A DNA stretch of 64,000 nucleotides, taken from positions 868,001-932,000 of the forward strand of contig JAOWBW010000483.1 in NCBI GenBank assembly GCA_026119855.1, in the 5' to 3' direction. The notes under the pieces are model-generated. The model was given only the letters and a program-made list of their open reading frames with translations. It was not told the origin of the DNA and made no database searches. The position numbers and the translations under genes are program-made. Source of the stretch: Campanula takesimana (lineage: Eukaryota; Streptophyta; Magnoliopsida; Asterales; Campanulaceae). Numbering within the stretch: position 1 is the stretch's first letter; each line of letters begins with the position of its first letter. Below, piece after piece: positions 55,926-64,000 of the stretch.

Positions 55926-56813
55926 ATGGCACAAAATACAAATTCACTATCATTGCGATCTATCGTTGAGAAGGAAAAGCTTAAAGAGATTGGTTCTAAC
56001 TTCATGGATTGGATCTGATGCCTTAGAATTGTTCTAAAGCATTAAGACAAGCTATACATTCTTGATGAACCCGTTCCTGAAGAGGAACCTGCTGCCACTG
56101 TCCCTAAGGATGAGAGAAACGCCTACAAGAAGCACAAAAGTGATTCTCGTGAGGTGGGTTGTCTCATGCTTGCTGCTATGTGTCCTGAGCTTCAAAAGAA
56201 TCTTGAACACTTGGAGGCATATGACTTAGGTGTCGAATTGAAAGATATGTTTCAAGAACAAGCAAGGCAAGAAAGGTTCGACACTATAGCTGCCCTAATC
56301 TTATGCAAGATGAGTGAAGGACAGGCAGTGGGTCCTCATGTTTTGAATATGAAGGCCCACTTTGAGCATCTAGAGAGGCTTGGCCATCCCATCTCTATTG
56401 AGTTGGCCACTGATTTTATTCTTAATTCATTACCTAAAAGCTATAATCAGTTCGTCATGAACTTTAATATGCATGGTATGGATAAGACCCTGTCTGAGTT
56501 GAATGGGATGCTAAAGACAGCGGAAAAGAAAATCATTAAAGAAGCTTCTCCTGTGCTTGTGGTGTTAAAGGAAGGAAAGGGCTCTAAAGCCAATGGAAAG
56601 GGTAAGGCAAAAGTTGTCAAACCCAAGATAAGCAAGGCAAATGTTGCCAATGCTACTGTGGCTAAACCTACTTCCCAAATGGATGCAATATGTTTCTACT
56701 ACAATGAGATTGGTCATTGGAAATGCAATTGCAAGGTTTACAAGGAAGAATTAAAGAAGAAGAAGGGCAGGGCAGTGGGACTGCTTCTACTTCAGGTATC
56801 TATGTTATAGATG
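55926..56813 (+). pseudogene. Copia-2 gag
   Basis: ATG at 55926 (MAQNTNSLSLRSIVEKEKLK), stops at about 56016 and 56043, then open from 56154: VGCLMLAAMCPELQKNLEH, ALILCKMSEGQAVGPHVLNM, FILNSLPKSYNQFVMNFNM, typical copia capsid sequence. The knuckle CFYYNEIGHWKCNC has lost its second cysteine (Tyr). It ends at 56813, just after the frame shifts to protease. Confidence 0.88.
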
Positions 56814-57373
56814 TTCTCCTTTCTACTTCTAGTTCCTGGGTATTAGATACTGGATGTGCATCTCACATTTGTTTAAATGTGCAGGTACTAAGGAATAGGA
56901 GGATACTCAAAGATGGCGAGGTGGACCTACACGTGGGGAATGGAGCAAGAGTTGCTGCATTAGCCGTAGGAACCTATGATGTCATTTTACCTAGCGGATT
57001 AATTCTTGTTTTGAACAATTGTTATTACGTTCTGGATTTGAGTAGAAATATTATTTTAATTTCTTGTTTGGATAATGAAGGTTTTAAGTTTCTTATTGAT
57101 AATAAGAAGTTTTCAATTTATTTAAATGATATGCTTTAATGTACTACATGTTCATTTAATGGCCTTTATGTCCTTGGTGTTGAGAATAGAAATAATGAGG
57201 GTATTTATAATGTAAATAAGAAATCCAAACCTAATGATGTAAATTGCCGTCTTGGTCATATTAATGAGAAGCGTATCTCAAAACTCCATGGGGACGGACT
57301 TTTAGATTCACATGATTTTGAATCATATGAAACTTGTGAGTCTTGTTTACTTGGAAAGATGACTAAGGCATCT
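56770..57373 (+). pseudogene. Copia-2 protease and GAG-pre-integrase region
   Basis: Frame 56717-57139 has SSWVLDTGCASHICLN, the copia aspartic protease site, and ends NKKFSIYLNDML. After a stop at 57137, 57140-57373 still encodes CRLGHINEKRISKLHGDGLL and CESCLLGKMTKASC, the pre-integrase zinc-binding region, until the Tat-5 LTR begins. Confidence 0.88.
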
Positions 57374-58349
57374 TGTAGATACCCCGGGGGAACCACGGCT
57401 TGGCTAGAGCGGTGAATTATCCTAGGATGTCTAACTTGTTTTTAGAGTCGCCACCTATGTTTTGAGGAACATAAGAAAAACCTATTGATTGTAGCCTAAG
57501 TTTGATTACGAAAACAGAGATTCTTTGTTTTGAGGTTCGGGGGTTAGATTACGAGATGGGAAGTACCGAAACACCCATCTCGCCCAACTTACGTTGGTCT
57601 TGCTTGATCAAAATCTACATGAATGAAAATGTTCTTCTTCTTCTTCTTTAAGTCATAAAAGGGGGGATTTAAAATAGGATTTGGAATGTAGGAGATAACT
57701 CCTTAACCAACCTCAATGAGATGAGGTGATCATTAGAGTCATGTCCCAAAATAATTTGGGTGATTGCACATTTGATTAAAGTAAAAAGAGAGAGAGGAGA
57801 TGAAGTAGAAAAGAAAGGAAAAGAAGGACTTTTACCTACAATTTGAAGAACTTCAAATGTTTCTTAATGAGATCCTTGGAGAACCTTTAGAAAGTGATTT
57901 TTTGTCTAGTTTTCGATGGATTTTCGATCATTTTTCGATCCTTGAAAATGGAGGTAAAGAGAGGTTTTTATAGGTGAAAGAGGGGTGTTTTTGGTGCCAA
58001 AACTCAGTCACCAAGAAATCCTTCCCGGGCAAAATCTTGTAAATTGAGCAAGGGAGGGAATCCTGGCCAGAAATCTGTAACTGACGCCCAGAGGCGCCCG
58101 CTTCCTGCTTTGGGGGCGGGGGGCGCGCGCGCCTGGCTCCTCCTGTCGGAGGCGCGCGACTCAGGGAAGGCAATTTTGACAGAATGGACTAGAAAGTCAG
58201 CCCTGTCATTCAGTTTAGTCCCTGGACTTAACGAAGTCAGTCAGGAACTTAACGGAAGTGACAGAAACTAACGAGAAACACTTAAAATGGGAAGAAACAC
58301 AAAATCAAATGTGCAATCGGGGTGAGCGGTCCAAGGCGGGGTGTCTACA
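57374..58349 (-). repeat. Tat-5 3' LTR
   Basis: 976 bp; on the minus strand TGTAGACACCCCGCC...GGTATCTACA, homologous to the Tat-4 LTRs. TATAAAAA at 57965-57972 (minus), GCGCGC-type boxes at 58085-58155, and PBS-like TGGCGACTCT at 57444-57453 (minus). Confidence 0.92.
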
Positions 58350-58366
58350 GAGCCCCTCGACGACGT
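58350..58366 (-). promoter_or_regulatory. Tat-5 polypurine tract
   Basis: On the minus strand CGTCGAGGGGCTC directly precedes the LTR start, like the GCCGAGGGG tracts of Tat-2, Tat-3 and Tat-4. Confidence 0.7.
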
Positions 58367-58549
58367 GGATTGCAAAGCAAAACGCGTCGACGAAAGTTAA
58401 AAACACCCGCCGAGGACATCACCAAGAAAAGGCAAAGACTCGATGAAAGCAGGAATTTAAAATTGCGAGAGATAGTGGTGCGCTCCCTGTGTAAGCGGCT
58501 TTTGTTGATAGAGGGGGTGGCATGATCCGTTAGGTGAACCTGCCGGCTG

Positions 58550-59223
58550 AATGTTTTGAATGAGGCCGTTAGTGAACCTTTTGATGAATCCGTTAGTGAA
58601 TCCCTTGGATGAGTCCGTTGATGAACCCTTGTTGACGAATCCATTGGTGAATCCTTGTTGACGAATCCGTTAGTGAATCCGTTTGATGAATCCGTTAGTG
58701 AATCCCTTGGATGAGTCCGTTGGTGAACCCTTGTTGACGAATCCGTTGGTGAATCCGTTTGATGAATCCGTTAGTGAATCCCTTGGATGAGTCCGTTGGT
58801 GAACCCTTGTTGACGAATCCGTTGGTGAATCCGTTTGATGAATCCGTTAGTGAATCCCTTGGATGAGTCCGTTGGTGAACCCTTGTTGACGAATCCGTTG
58901 GTGAATCCGTTTGATGAATCCGTTAGTGAATCCCTTGGATGAGTCCGTTGGTGAACCCTTGTTGACGAATCCGTTGGTGAATCCGTTTGATGAATCCGTT
59001 AGTGAATCCCTTGGATGAGTCCGTTGGTGAACCCTTGTTGACGAATCCGTTGGTGAATCCGTTTGATGAATCCGTTAGTGAATCCCTTGGATGAGTCCGT
59101 TGGTGAACCCTTGTTGACGAATCCGTTGGTGAATCCGTTTGATGAATCCGTTAGTGAATCCCTTGGATGAGTCCGTTGGTGAACCCTTGTTGACGAATCC
59201 GTTAGTGAATCCGTTTGATGAGA
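58550..59223. repeat. 76 bp higher-order tandem array of Tat-5
   Basis: Seven nearly identical 76 bp units (spacing checked at 58694 and 58770), each made of three related 25, 26 and 25 bp subunits (GTTAGTGAATCCCTTGGATG.., GTTGGTGAACCCTTGTTGAC.., GTTGGTGAATCCGTTTGATG..). At the left edge less regular subunits show the older state. Short frames across it are by-products. Confidence 0.95.
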
Positions 59224-59801
59224 TACTGCTTTGAAGTGCCATTTGGAGTCACGCTTGACTTTTTTTTTTTTTGAATTGTGAGGTACGGGCACAGTTGACC
59301 GCGACCAGAGAAATATTCCTGCTGGGGATGAAATGTTGAGATTGACTCTTGAGGGGGGTGTGGCACCCGTGACAGAACTTAGGGAGTTCGGAATTTTGAA
59401 GAGGACAACCTACTTTTGAGTGGGAATTTCTATCCTACTTTCGATTTTTGACATGCCTTAAGGGCCGGCCAGAAAAAGGTGTGCCCAACTGGGTGTCTGA
59501 GGATCGGGACAGTGTCTTGATATAGGCTGGAGATCTCTGACAAGGCCCTTTTCTTGAAGCGATTTAGACCTGGGAGGCGCGCGCCTTCATATGTAGGCTT
59601 GGGACGCGCGCGCACTTCAGACCGCTGGCGGGTGGCGCGCGCGTCTGGGAGGCGGAATTCCGGGCTTGACATTTGCTGACCAAAAGAGCCCCCAACAGCT
59701 ATAATATCATCTTCTGTTCGACCACTTGATTCTCACAGCTCCTTTCTGCCATTTTTGAACATCATATTATTGCTTAACTTCGCTTGTGATCAACATTTTC
59801 C
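59224..59801 (+). promoter_or_regulatory. Promoter-like upstream region of the Tat-5 antisense ORF
   Basis: Contains three GCGCGC boxes (59577-59645) and CTATAATAT at 59699-59707, about 100 bp before the ATG. Both features recur upstream of the Tat-4 copy, and the box-then-TATA layout imitates the LTR promoters. No gene in this stretch. Transcription is inferred, not shown. Confidence 0.55.
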
Positions 59802-61202
59802 ATGGCTTCCAATTCTTTTGCCCTTGATGCCAAGGTCGTTAGTGCGTATGAAAAGGACTTGGGCACTTTTGTGTATTCTTTCAAGACTCATCCCAAGAAG
59901 GCCTTCATTAAAGATTTCGGGTTCCGAATTCTTTTCACCTTGCAGGCGTTGAAGCCGGATTGGGATTTGTTGAGAGCTGCCGCGGATTTCTGGGATTGCG
60001 ACAGCCATACCTTCAACCTTTCAGCTAATGAAATGGTGCCGACTGTTGACGATTTCGGGGCCATCCTTGGCATGCCTTTGGCCGGTCGGATTGCCGTCCC
60101 TAAATATCACCGCGGTGCCATCGGCTCTTGGGTTGGGTTACTGAATCTCCCTGTTGAGGACGTGAGGAAGATGTCGCATGGTACCGTGATTGACATAACT
60201 GAATTGCCGATGTTCTTCAGTTTACACTCGGAGGACCCGATGGTTCAATCTTTCAAAAGGAATGCCATGGCCGTTTGTCTCTTCAGCGAAGTACTGTTTG
60301 TTACACCTTTCGGGACTGCGGACGTGCAGTTGGCTGAGATTATTTTGCAAGCTAAGGAGCAGCAATTTAGTGTAATCCCTCTTATTGTAGGGGAGACGTT
60401 GCACGGCCTTGATGAGTTACATAGGACGGGCAAGATGTGTCGGGGAAGCCCTTTGCTCTTGACCATATGGCTCCGAGAACACTTCAGAATTTATTCTCCG
60501 GATGGTGATTTGTCTCCTTTTGCTGTTCATAGGAGGAAGTTGTTGATCCGTGATTTATCTGAAGATGATTGGAAGAAATTTTTTGCCTCTCGGGCGACCG
60601 TTGATATTGAGTGGTGTCCTCCTTCTTGGGGTCTTCGTCCTTTTGTGGAATGGACTCTTGGTTTTCAGCACGTGGTTGTACCCGGTTTGAGAGATTCTTC
60701 ATTTTACCAGCCAGAGCGGGTTCTGCGGCAGTTCGGTCGCCAACAGACAATTCCTTTTCCGAGGGATGGAAAGCATCGTCCAGTTGCTTACATGGGTCCT
60801 GACTTCTCGAGTGAGCTTCAGTCGGCTTGGGGAGATGACCGCAATCGTTGGGCTTTCGCTCCTCTGCACCGGGGGAGTATCTTCCTTCCCGAGAGCTACT
60901 TGGACTATTTATTTGGCACCCTTTACCGTGGCATCACTTGGTTTGATGTGCTTCGTGCCGAGTTGTTGGGACAGGGTTTTGAGCCTAGCAGCACTTTGAG
61001 ATATAGAGAGGCTGCTGCTGATTCAAGTAACATTCTCGCTGACCCTTTTGGTACTCCTTTGGATGACTTTTATTCTAGGAGACGTGTTGCAGCACAGAAG
61101 GTTTCGGTGCGTATTAGTGCTCCTTTGTTACCCAAGAAGAACAGGATTGAGAGACGATCGGGTGGTCCTTCGAAAGCTAAGAGAAAATTGGATTTTTCTT
61201 AG
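59802..61202 (+). CDS. DUF7745/PMD-like antisense protein of Tat-5, intact
   Basis: 466 codons with no interruption. The ATG at 59802 (MASNSFALDAKVV) is also the start of the Tat-4 homologue. Order: N-terminal helical part (YEKDLGTFVYSF, PDWDLLRAAADFWD); a PMD-like core, MVPTVDDFGAILGMPLAGRI then ELPMFFSLHSED; RNAMAVCLFSEVLF; SVIPLIVGETLHGLDEL; WCPPSWGLRPFVEW; FYQPERVLRQFG; and a basic C-terminus (KKNRIERRSGGPSKAKRKLDF), a possible nuclear signal. No catalytic motif or membrane segment is recognised. It is convergent with pol and has no visible intron. Function unknown; such ORFs are known as extra ORFs of Tat elements. Confidence 0.85.
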   Translation: MASNSFALDAKVVSAYEKDLGTFVYSFKTHPKKAFIKDFGFRILFTLQALKPDWDLLRAAADFWDCDSHTFNLSANEMVPTVDDFGAILGMPLAGRIAVPKYHRGAIGSWVGLLNLPVEDVRKMSHGTVIDITELPMFFSLHSEDPMVQSFKRNAMAVCLFSEVLFVTPFGTADVQLAEIILQAKEQQFSVIPLIVGETLHGLDELHRTGKMCRGSPLLLTIWLREHFRIYSPDGDLSPFAVHRRKLLIRDLSEDDWKKFFASRATVDIEWCPPSWGLRPFVEWTLGFQHVVVPGLRDSSFYQPERVLRQFGRQQTIPFPRDGKHRPVAYMGPDFSSELQSAWGDDRNRWAFAPLHRGSIFLPESYLDYLFGTLYRGITWFDVLRAELLGQGFEPSSTLRYREAAADSSNILADPFGTPLDDFYSRRRVAAQKVSVRISAPLLPKKNRIERRSGGPSKAKRKLDFS

Positions 61203-61354
61203 TACCCTAAGAGATTGCAATTAGACCACTTTGTTTTAGGATTTAATATTTTGATGTCTTTTGTTGCTCAATAAATCCGTTGTAATGGTTTGAATAATTC
61301 ATTGAATGAATAAAAATTGCATTTTGTTATTTGAAGTGAATTGGGTATTTTTGA
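61203..61354. other. 3' flank of the Tat-5 antisense ORF
   Basis: AT-rich. AATAAA-like words (AATAAATCC at 61271, GAATAAAAATT at 61307) could serve polyadenylation of the antisense transcript. The same words, reversed, are at 46020-46100 in Tat-4. Confidence 0.4.
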
Positions 61355-61425
61355 TATGTTTTAGACCGCACCCGAAGGTTGCCTACGTTCCTCCAGTTGG
61401 GAGGCTCAGGTCTTCGTAGTTCAAA
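61355..61425 (-). other. Conserved Tat 3' block, Tat-5 copy (UUCG hairpin)
   Basis: On the minus strand: GAAGACCTGAGCCTC, GGAGGAACGTAGGCA and GC-A-ACC-UUCG-GGU-GC at 61368-61382. Nearly the same as Tat-4. Confidence 0.78.
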
Positions 61426-61476
61426 TAAACAAAGACCCTTTTTTTTTTTTTTTTTTTTGTGCACCCTGTTTTTTGC

Positions 61477-61570
61477 CTAGACCGCCCTTGCGGGTTTTCA
61501 ATCTAGCGGGCTTCTTTTTTGCACGTGCTCTAATTTTTGCCTAGGCCGCCCTTGCGGGTTTTCAACCTAG
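61477..61570 (-). other. Paired GNRA-loop hairpins, Tat-5 copy
   Basis: Minus-strand hairpins at 61541-61570 and 61477-61506, both with loop GCAA. Lower-stem arms are CUAGGUUG/CGGCCUAG and CUAGAUUG/CGGUCUAG. In the second, the fifth pair is A-U instead of G-C and all eight pairs form, a clean compensatory change. Poly-A runs (poly-T on plus) flank them. Confidence 0.8.
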
Positions 61571-62481
61571 CGAGCGATTTTTTTTTTTTTTTTTTTTTTT
61601 TTTAATGGTCTTTGTTTATTAAGCGTAAACCTCTTGAGCTTGTCGAGGTTGACCTCCTTTGGCAGCTGGTCACCATCTAAATCCACGAGCCGGACTGCAC
61701 CACCGCTTAGTATCTTTTTGACCACGTACGGACCGATCCATCGGGGTCCCCATTTCCCCAGGGGATTCATGGCATTAGGAGGATGTTGTCTTAAAACCAA
61801 ATCTCCCACATTGATGTTTCGAGGCTTCACCTTTTTGTTGAAAGATCTTGCCATCCTTTGCTGATACGCCCTTGTGCGTTCGAGTGCTCTTAACCTTTTC
61901 TCGTCGAGCAAGGCTAGTTGTTCATATCGACTTTGCATCCAGTCGACCTCGTTGACTTGATTCTCGAGGAGGACCCGTAGAGATGGGACTTCGAGTTCGA
62001 TAGGGAGTACGGCTTCAGAACCATAGACCAATGCATAAGGAGTTTCTCCTGTTGCGGATCGTATTGATGTGCGGTAGCCCCACAATGCTAATGGTAGCTT
62101 CTCGGGCCAATCCCTTCCTGTTGAGGCCATTTTCTTGACGATGGTCTCGATGGTCTTATTTGCTGCTTCGACTGCGCCATTTGCTTGGGGCCGGTAAGGA
62201 GATGACTTGTGCTTGATGATCTTGTATTCTACTAAAAGTGCATCCATTTCCTTCTCGAAGTGAGAGCCGTTGTCGGAAATGATTTCATGAGGCACGCCGT
62301 ATCGGCACATGATATTAATCTTTACAAATTCGGCCACTTTCTTGGCGTTGAGGGTTCGATAGGCTTGTGCTTCGACCCACTTTGTGAAGTAATCGACTGC
62401 CACTAGGACGAATGACTGCCCATTGCTCCCGGCAGGATGAACTTTACCGATGATGTCTATCCCCCAACAAGAGAAAGGCTA
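61567..62481 (-). pseudogene. Tat-5 integrase, core and C-terminal part
   Basis: Minus frame from about 62481. WGIDIIG (first catalytic Asp kept), then VDYFTKWVEAQAYR, IISDNGSHF and PQANGAVEAANKT, so D, D and E are all present; GPRWIGPYVVKKIL ends the enzyme. A TAG at 62479-62481, where Tat-4 has Trp (TGG), splits it from the upstream frame. One base lost near the usual stop lets the frame run into poly-A (lysines). Confidence 0.92.
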
Positions 62482-63453
62482 AGGTGTGACCATGTTGTAA
62501 AGTTGTGAGGGTGGAGCATGTTGCAGATTAGCGTGGAATTGGCACTTGGCACACCTTTTGACTTTCTCGATACAGTCTCGTTCCATAGTGCTCCAATAGT
62601 AACCAATGCGAAGTATCTTCTTGACTAGCATAAACCCATTCATGTGGGGTCCACATTCTCCTTCGTGCACTTCACACATTATCTCTTGAGCTTCGGTCTC
62701 ATTGGCGCATAAGAGATTGATCCCGTCGTGGTGCCTTTTATAGACTCGGTCCCCAATCAGTACGTACCGAGAGGCTAACCTTTGCAGAGCTGCTTGAGAC
62801 TTCTTATTGATGTTCTCGGGATAAGTGCCGTCTTTGAGGAAGTTCATGATATCCGAATACCACGGAGAGTTTGTTTGAACCTCGTTGATCTCGATACTCA
62901 TGCAATATGCCGGACTGTTCCTTTGAGCAATTTTGAAAGGCTTCACCATTTTCCCTTTGGGCATTTCAACTAATGAAGCTATAGTGGCCAGTGCATCGGC
63001 GAAGCGATTCTTATCCCTTGGCAGGTAGTTGAAAGTGATCTCTTGGAATTGTTCAACCAGTTCTTCAAGGTGCTGACCATACTGTTGGAGAGTCGGGTCT
63101 TGGGTTCGCCATTTACCCGATTGCTGATTGATAAGGAGCAAAGAGTCGCCGAACACTTCTAGTTCCGTGATGTTTCTTTCGAGAGCTGCTTCGAGCCCTG
63201 CTATGCATGCTTCGTATTCGGCGATGTTGTTGGTAGCTTCGAATTCCAAGCGTATGGCAATGGGAGTGTAGATGTCTTTTGGATCGACAAGCAATACCCC
63301 TATACCAAAACCGTGTTTATTGGCGGCGCCATCGAAAAAAAGTTGCCACTTGTCTTCCTCGGTTGCAGTACAAATTAAATGCTCGTCGGGGAACTGTACA
63401 TCTTCCCCCTTCACTTCGTCACACGGGAATTCGGCAAGCTGGTCACTGAACAC
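62479..63453 (-). pseudogene. Tat-5 second RNase H and integrase zinc finger
   Basis: 324 codons, same frame as the integrase core, open to the TAG at 62479. DGAANKHGFGIGVLLVD, NNIAEYEACIAGLEAAL and VFGDSLLLINQ are the archaeal-type RNase H of the Tat lineage. NYLPRDKNRFADALA and the HHCC finger HEGECGPHMNG with CAKCQ follow. No frameshift inside. Confidence 0.92.
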
Positions 63454-64000
63454 TTTCCCCCTGACGGATTTTAGTGTGACGTAAGTGATATCATAGCCGG
63501 AGCATGAAGTACCATTTGGCTATTCTCGTTGACATGAAAGGCTTCTCGAAGATGTAGCGGAGCGGGTCCACCTTTGCTACTAGCTTGATCGGAAAAGCTT
63601 CCATATAGTGTTTGAGCTTTTGAGTGACCCAAACCAATGCTGCACATGACTTCTCTAAGACAGAGTAGTTCTTTTCGCCTCCTTGGAATCGGCGACTGAC
63701 AAAGTAAATGGCGTTCTCCTTTGTGGACTCTCGTTGCTCTTGTGCTAACATAGCCCCTAGGGCTTCATCATTGACAGTGAGATAAAGCAACAGAGGTTTC
63801 TCCTTGTGCAGCGGAACTAGAACAGGAGGGCACGTCAAGTAATCCTTTACTTGATCGAAGGCTTCTTGGCACGCGTCGGTCCATTCTAGAGCCACATTCT
63901 TCTTGAGTAGCTTGAAGATTGGCTCGCACATGGAAGTGAGTTGGTGCACAAACCGAATGATGTATTGTAGTCTGCCCATGAAACCTTTAATCTCTTTCTG
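63454..64000 (-). pseudogene. Tat-5 RT C-terminal end and first RNase H (runs off edge)
   Basis: Frame 63979-63491 has IIRFVHQLTSMCEPIFKLL, LLLYLTVNDEALGAMLAQE, YFVSRRFQGGEKNYSVLEKS and YIFEKPFMSTRIAKWYFML, the RT-RNase H junction and RNase H. Compared with Tat-4, two bases are missing just after WYFML (about 63500), which shifts the frame before the second RNase H. Confidence 0.9.

Larger units (their letters stand above)
55890..57373 (+). mobile_element. Copia-2, second segment (gag to pre-integrase)
   Basis: Continues the leader cut at 20079. It holds gag, protease and the GAG-pre-integrase region, then is cut by Tat-5 at 57374. The rest of its pol and 3' LTR lie beyond Tat-5, outside the window. 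Confidence 0.9.
57374..64000 (-). mobile_element. Tat-5: Tat-like gypsy element, 3' half (runs off right edge)
   Basis: A minus-strand element of the same family as Tat-4. It has the 3' LTR (58349-57374), PPT, a 76 bp tandem array, an intact opposite-strand DUF7745-like ORF, conserved block, paired hairpins and pol from integrase up to RNase H at the window edge. It is inserted in Copia-2; CATCT (57369-57373) is one TSD copy. pol shows only a 2-base deletion, one TAG and a 1-base loss at its stop in the visible part. Confidence 0.93.

Noticed and set aside
59802..61202. Host protein-coding gene between repeats
   Set aside because: A clear homologue lies at the same place and orientation in Tat-4 (46144-47541) and a decayed one in Tat-1, each next to the conserved 3' block. 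It is element cargo.

Overview
This window is intergenic DNA from a large, repeat-rich flowering plant genome, probably a eudicot; the species cannot be named from sequence. No host gene was found. Almost every base belongs to a stack of nested transposable elements: Ty1/copia and Ty3/gypsy (Tat/Ogre-like) LTR retrotransposons, one LINE and two miniature elements. The evidence is paired LTRs, primer-binding sites, polypurine tracts, target-site duplications (TSDs) and decayed gag, protease, RT, RNase H and integrase frames.

Layout. Copia-1 (minus strand, runs off the left edge to 5631) has RT/integrase and gag remnants, a 1.7 kb leader, a PBS and a 1517 bp LTR. Tat-1 (minus, about 5632-8051) is a rearranged fragment with a decayed opposite-strand ORF. 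Tat-2 (plus, about 8192-17524) has a partial gag, no pol, tandem arrays and a 3' LTR; that LTR holds a MITE-like element (12737-16830), which holds a 5'-truncated LINE with an 11 bp TSD. Copia-2 (plus) begins at 17525 as an LTR fragment, and its leader carries a Stowaway MITE (19778-20028). That leader is split by Tat-3 (20080-55889, perfect 5 bp TSD). Copia-2 resumes at 55890 with gag and protease and is cut again at 57374 by Tat-5 (minus strand, runs off the right edge).

Inside the 35.8 kb Tat-3 sit Copia-3 (22146 to about 32065) and Tat-4 (36937-49789). Without them Tat-3 is about 13 kb: LTR, PBS, a small gag, no pol, an opposite-strand spliced gene of the plant-mobile-domain (PMD) type, two large tandem arrays, PPT, LTR. 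Tat-4 lies inside an exon of that opposite-strand gene, whose reading frame continues across the insertion.

Tat-1, Tat-4 and Tat-5 carry a different opposite-strand ORF (DUF7745/PMD-like) in the same slot; only the Tat-5 copy is open end to end (466 codons). Between the sense genes and the convergent antisense gene lie sense-strand RNA hairpins: paired 30-31 nt hairpins with GNRA loops and compensatory changes (Tat-2, Tat-4, Tat-5), and a downstream block with a UUCG-type hairpin (Tat-1, Tat-3, Tat-4, Tat-5). These hairpins, a partial copy of the PBS inside the LTRs, and CpG-rich palindromes placed upstream of the LTR TATA boxes in both copia and gypsy families are the least ordinary signals here.
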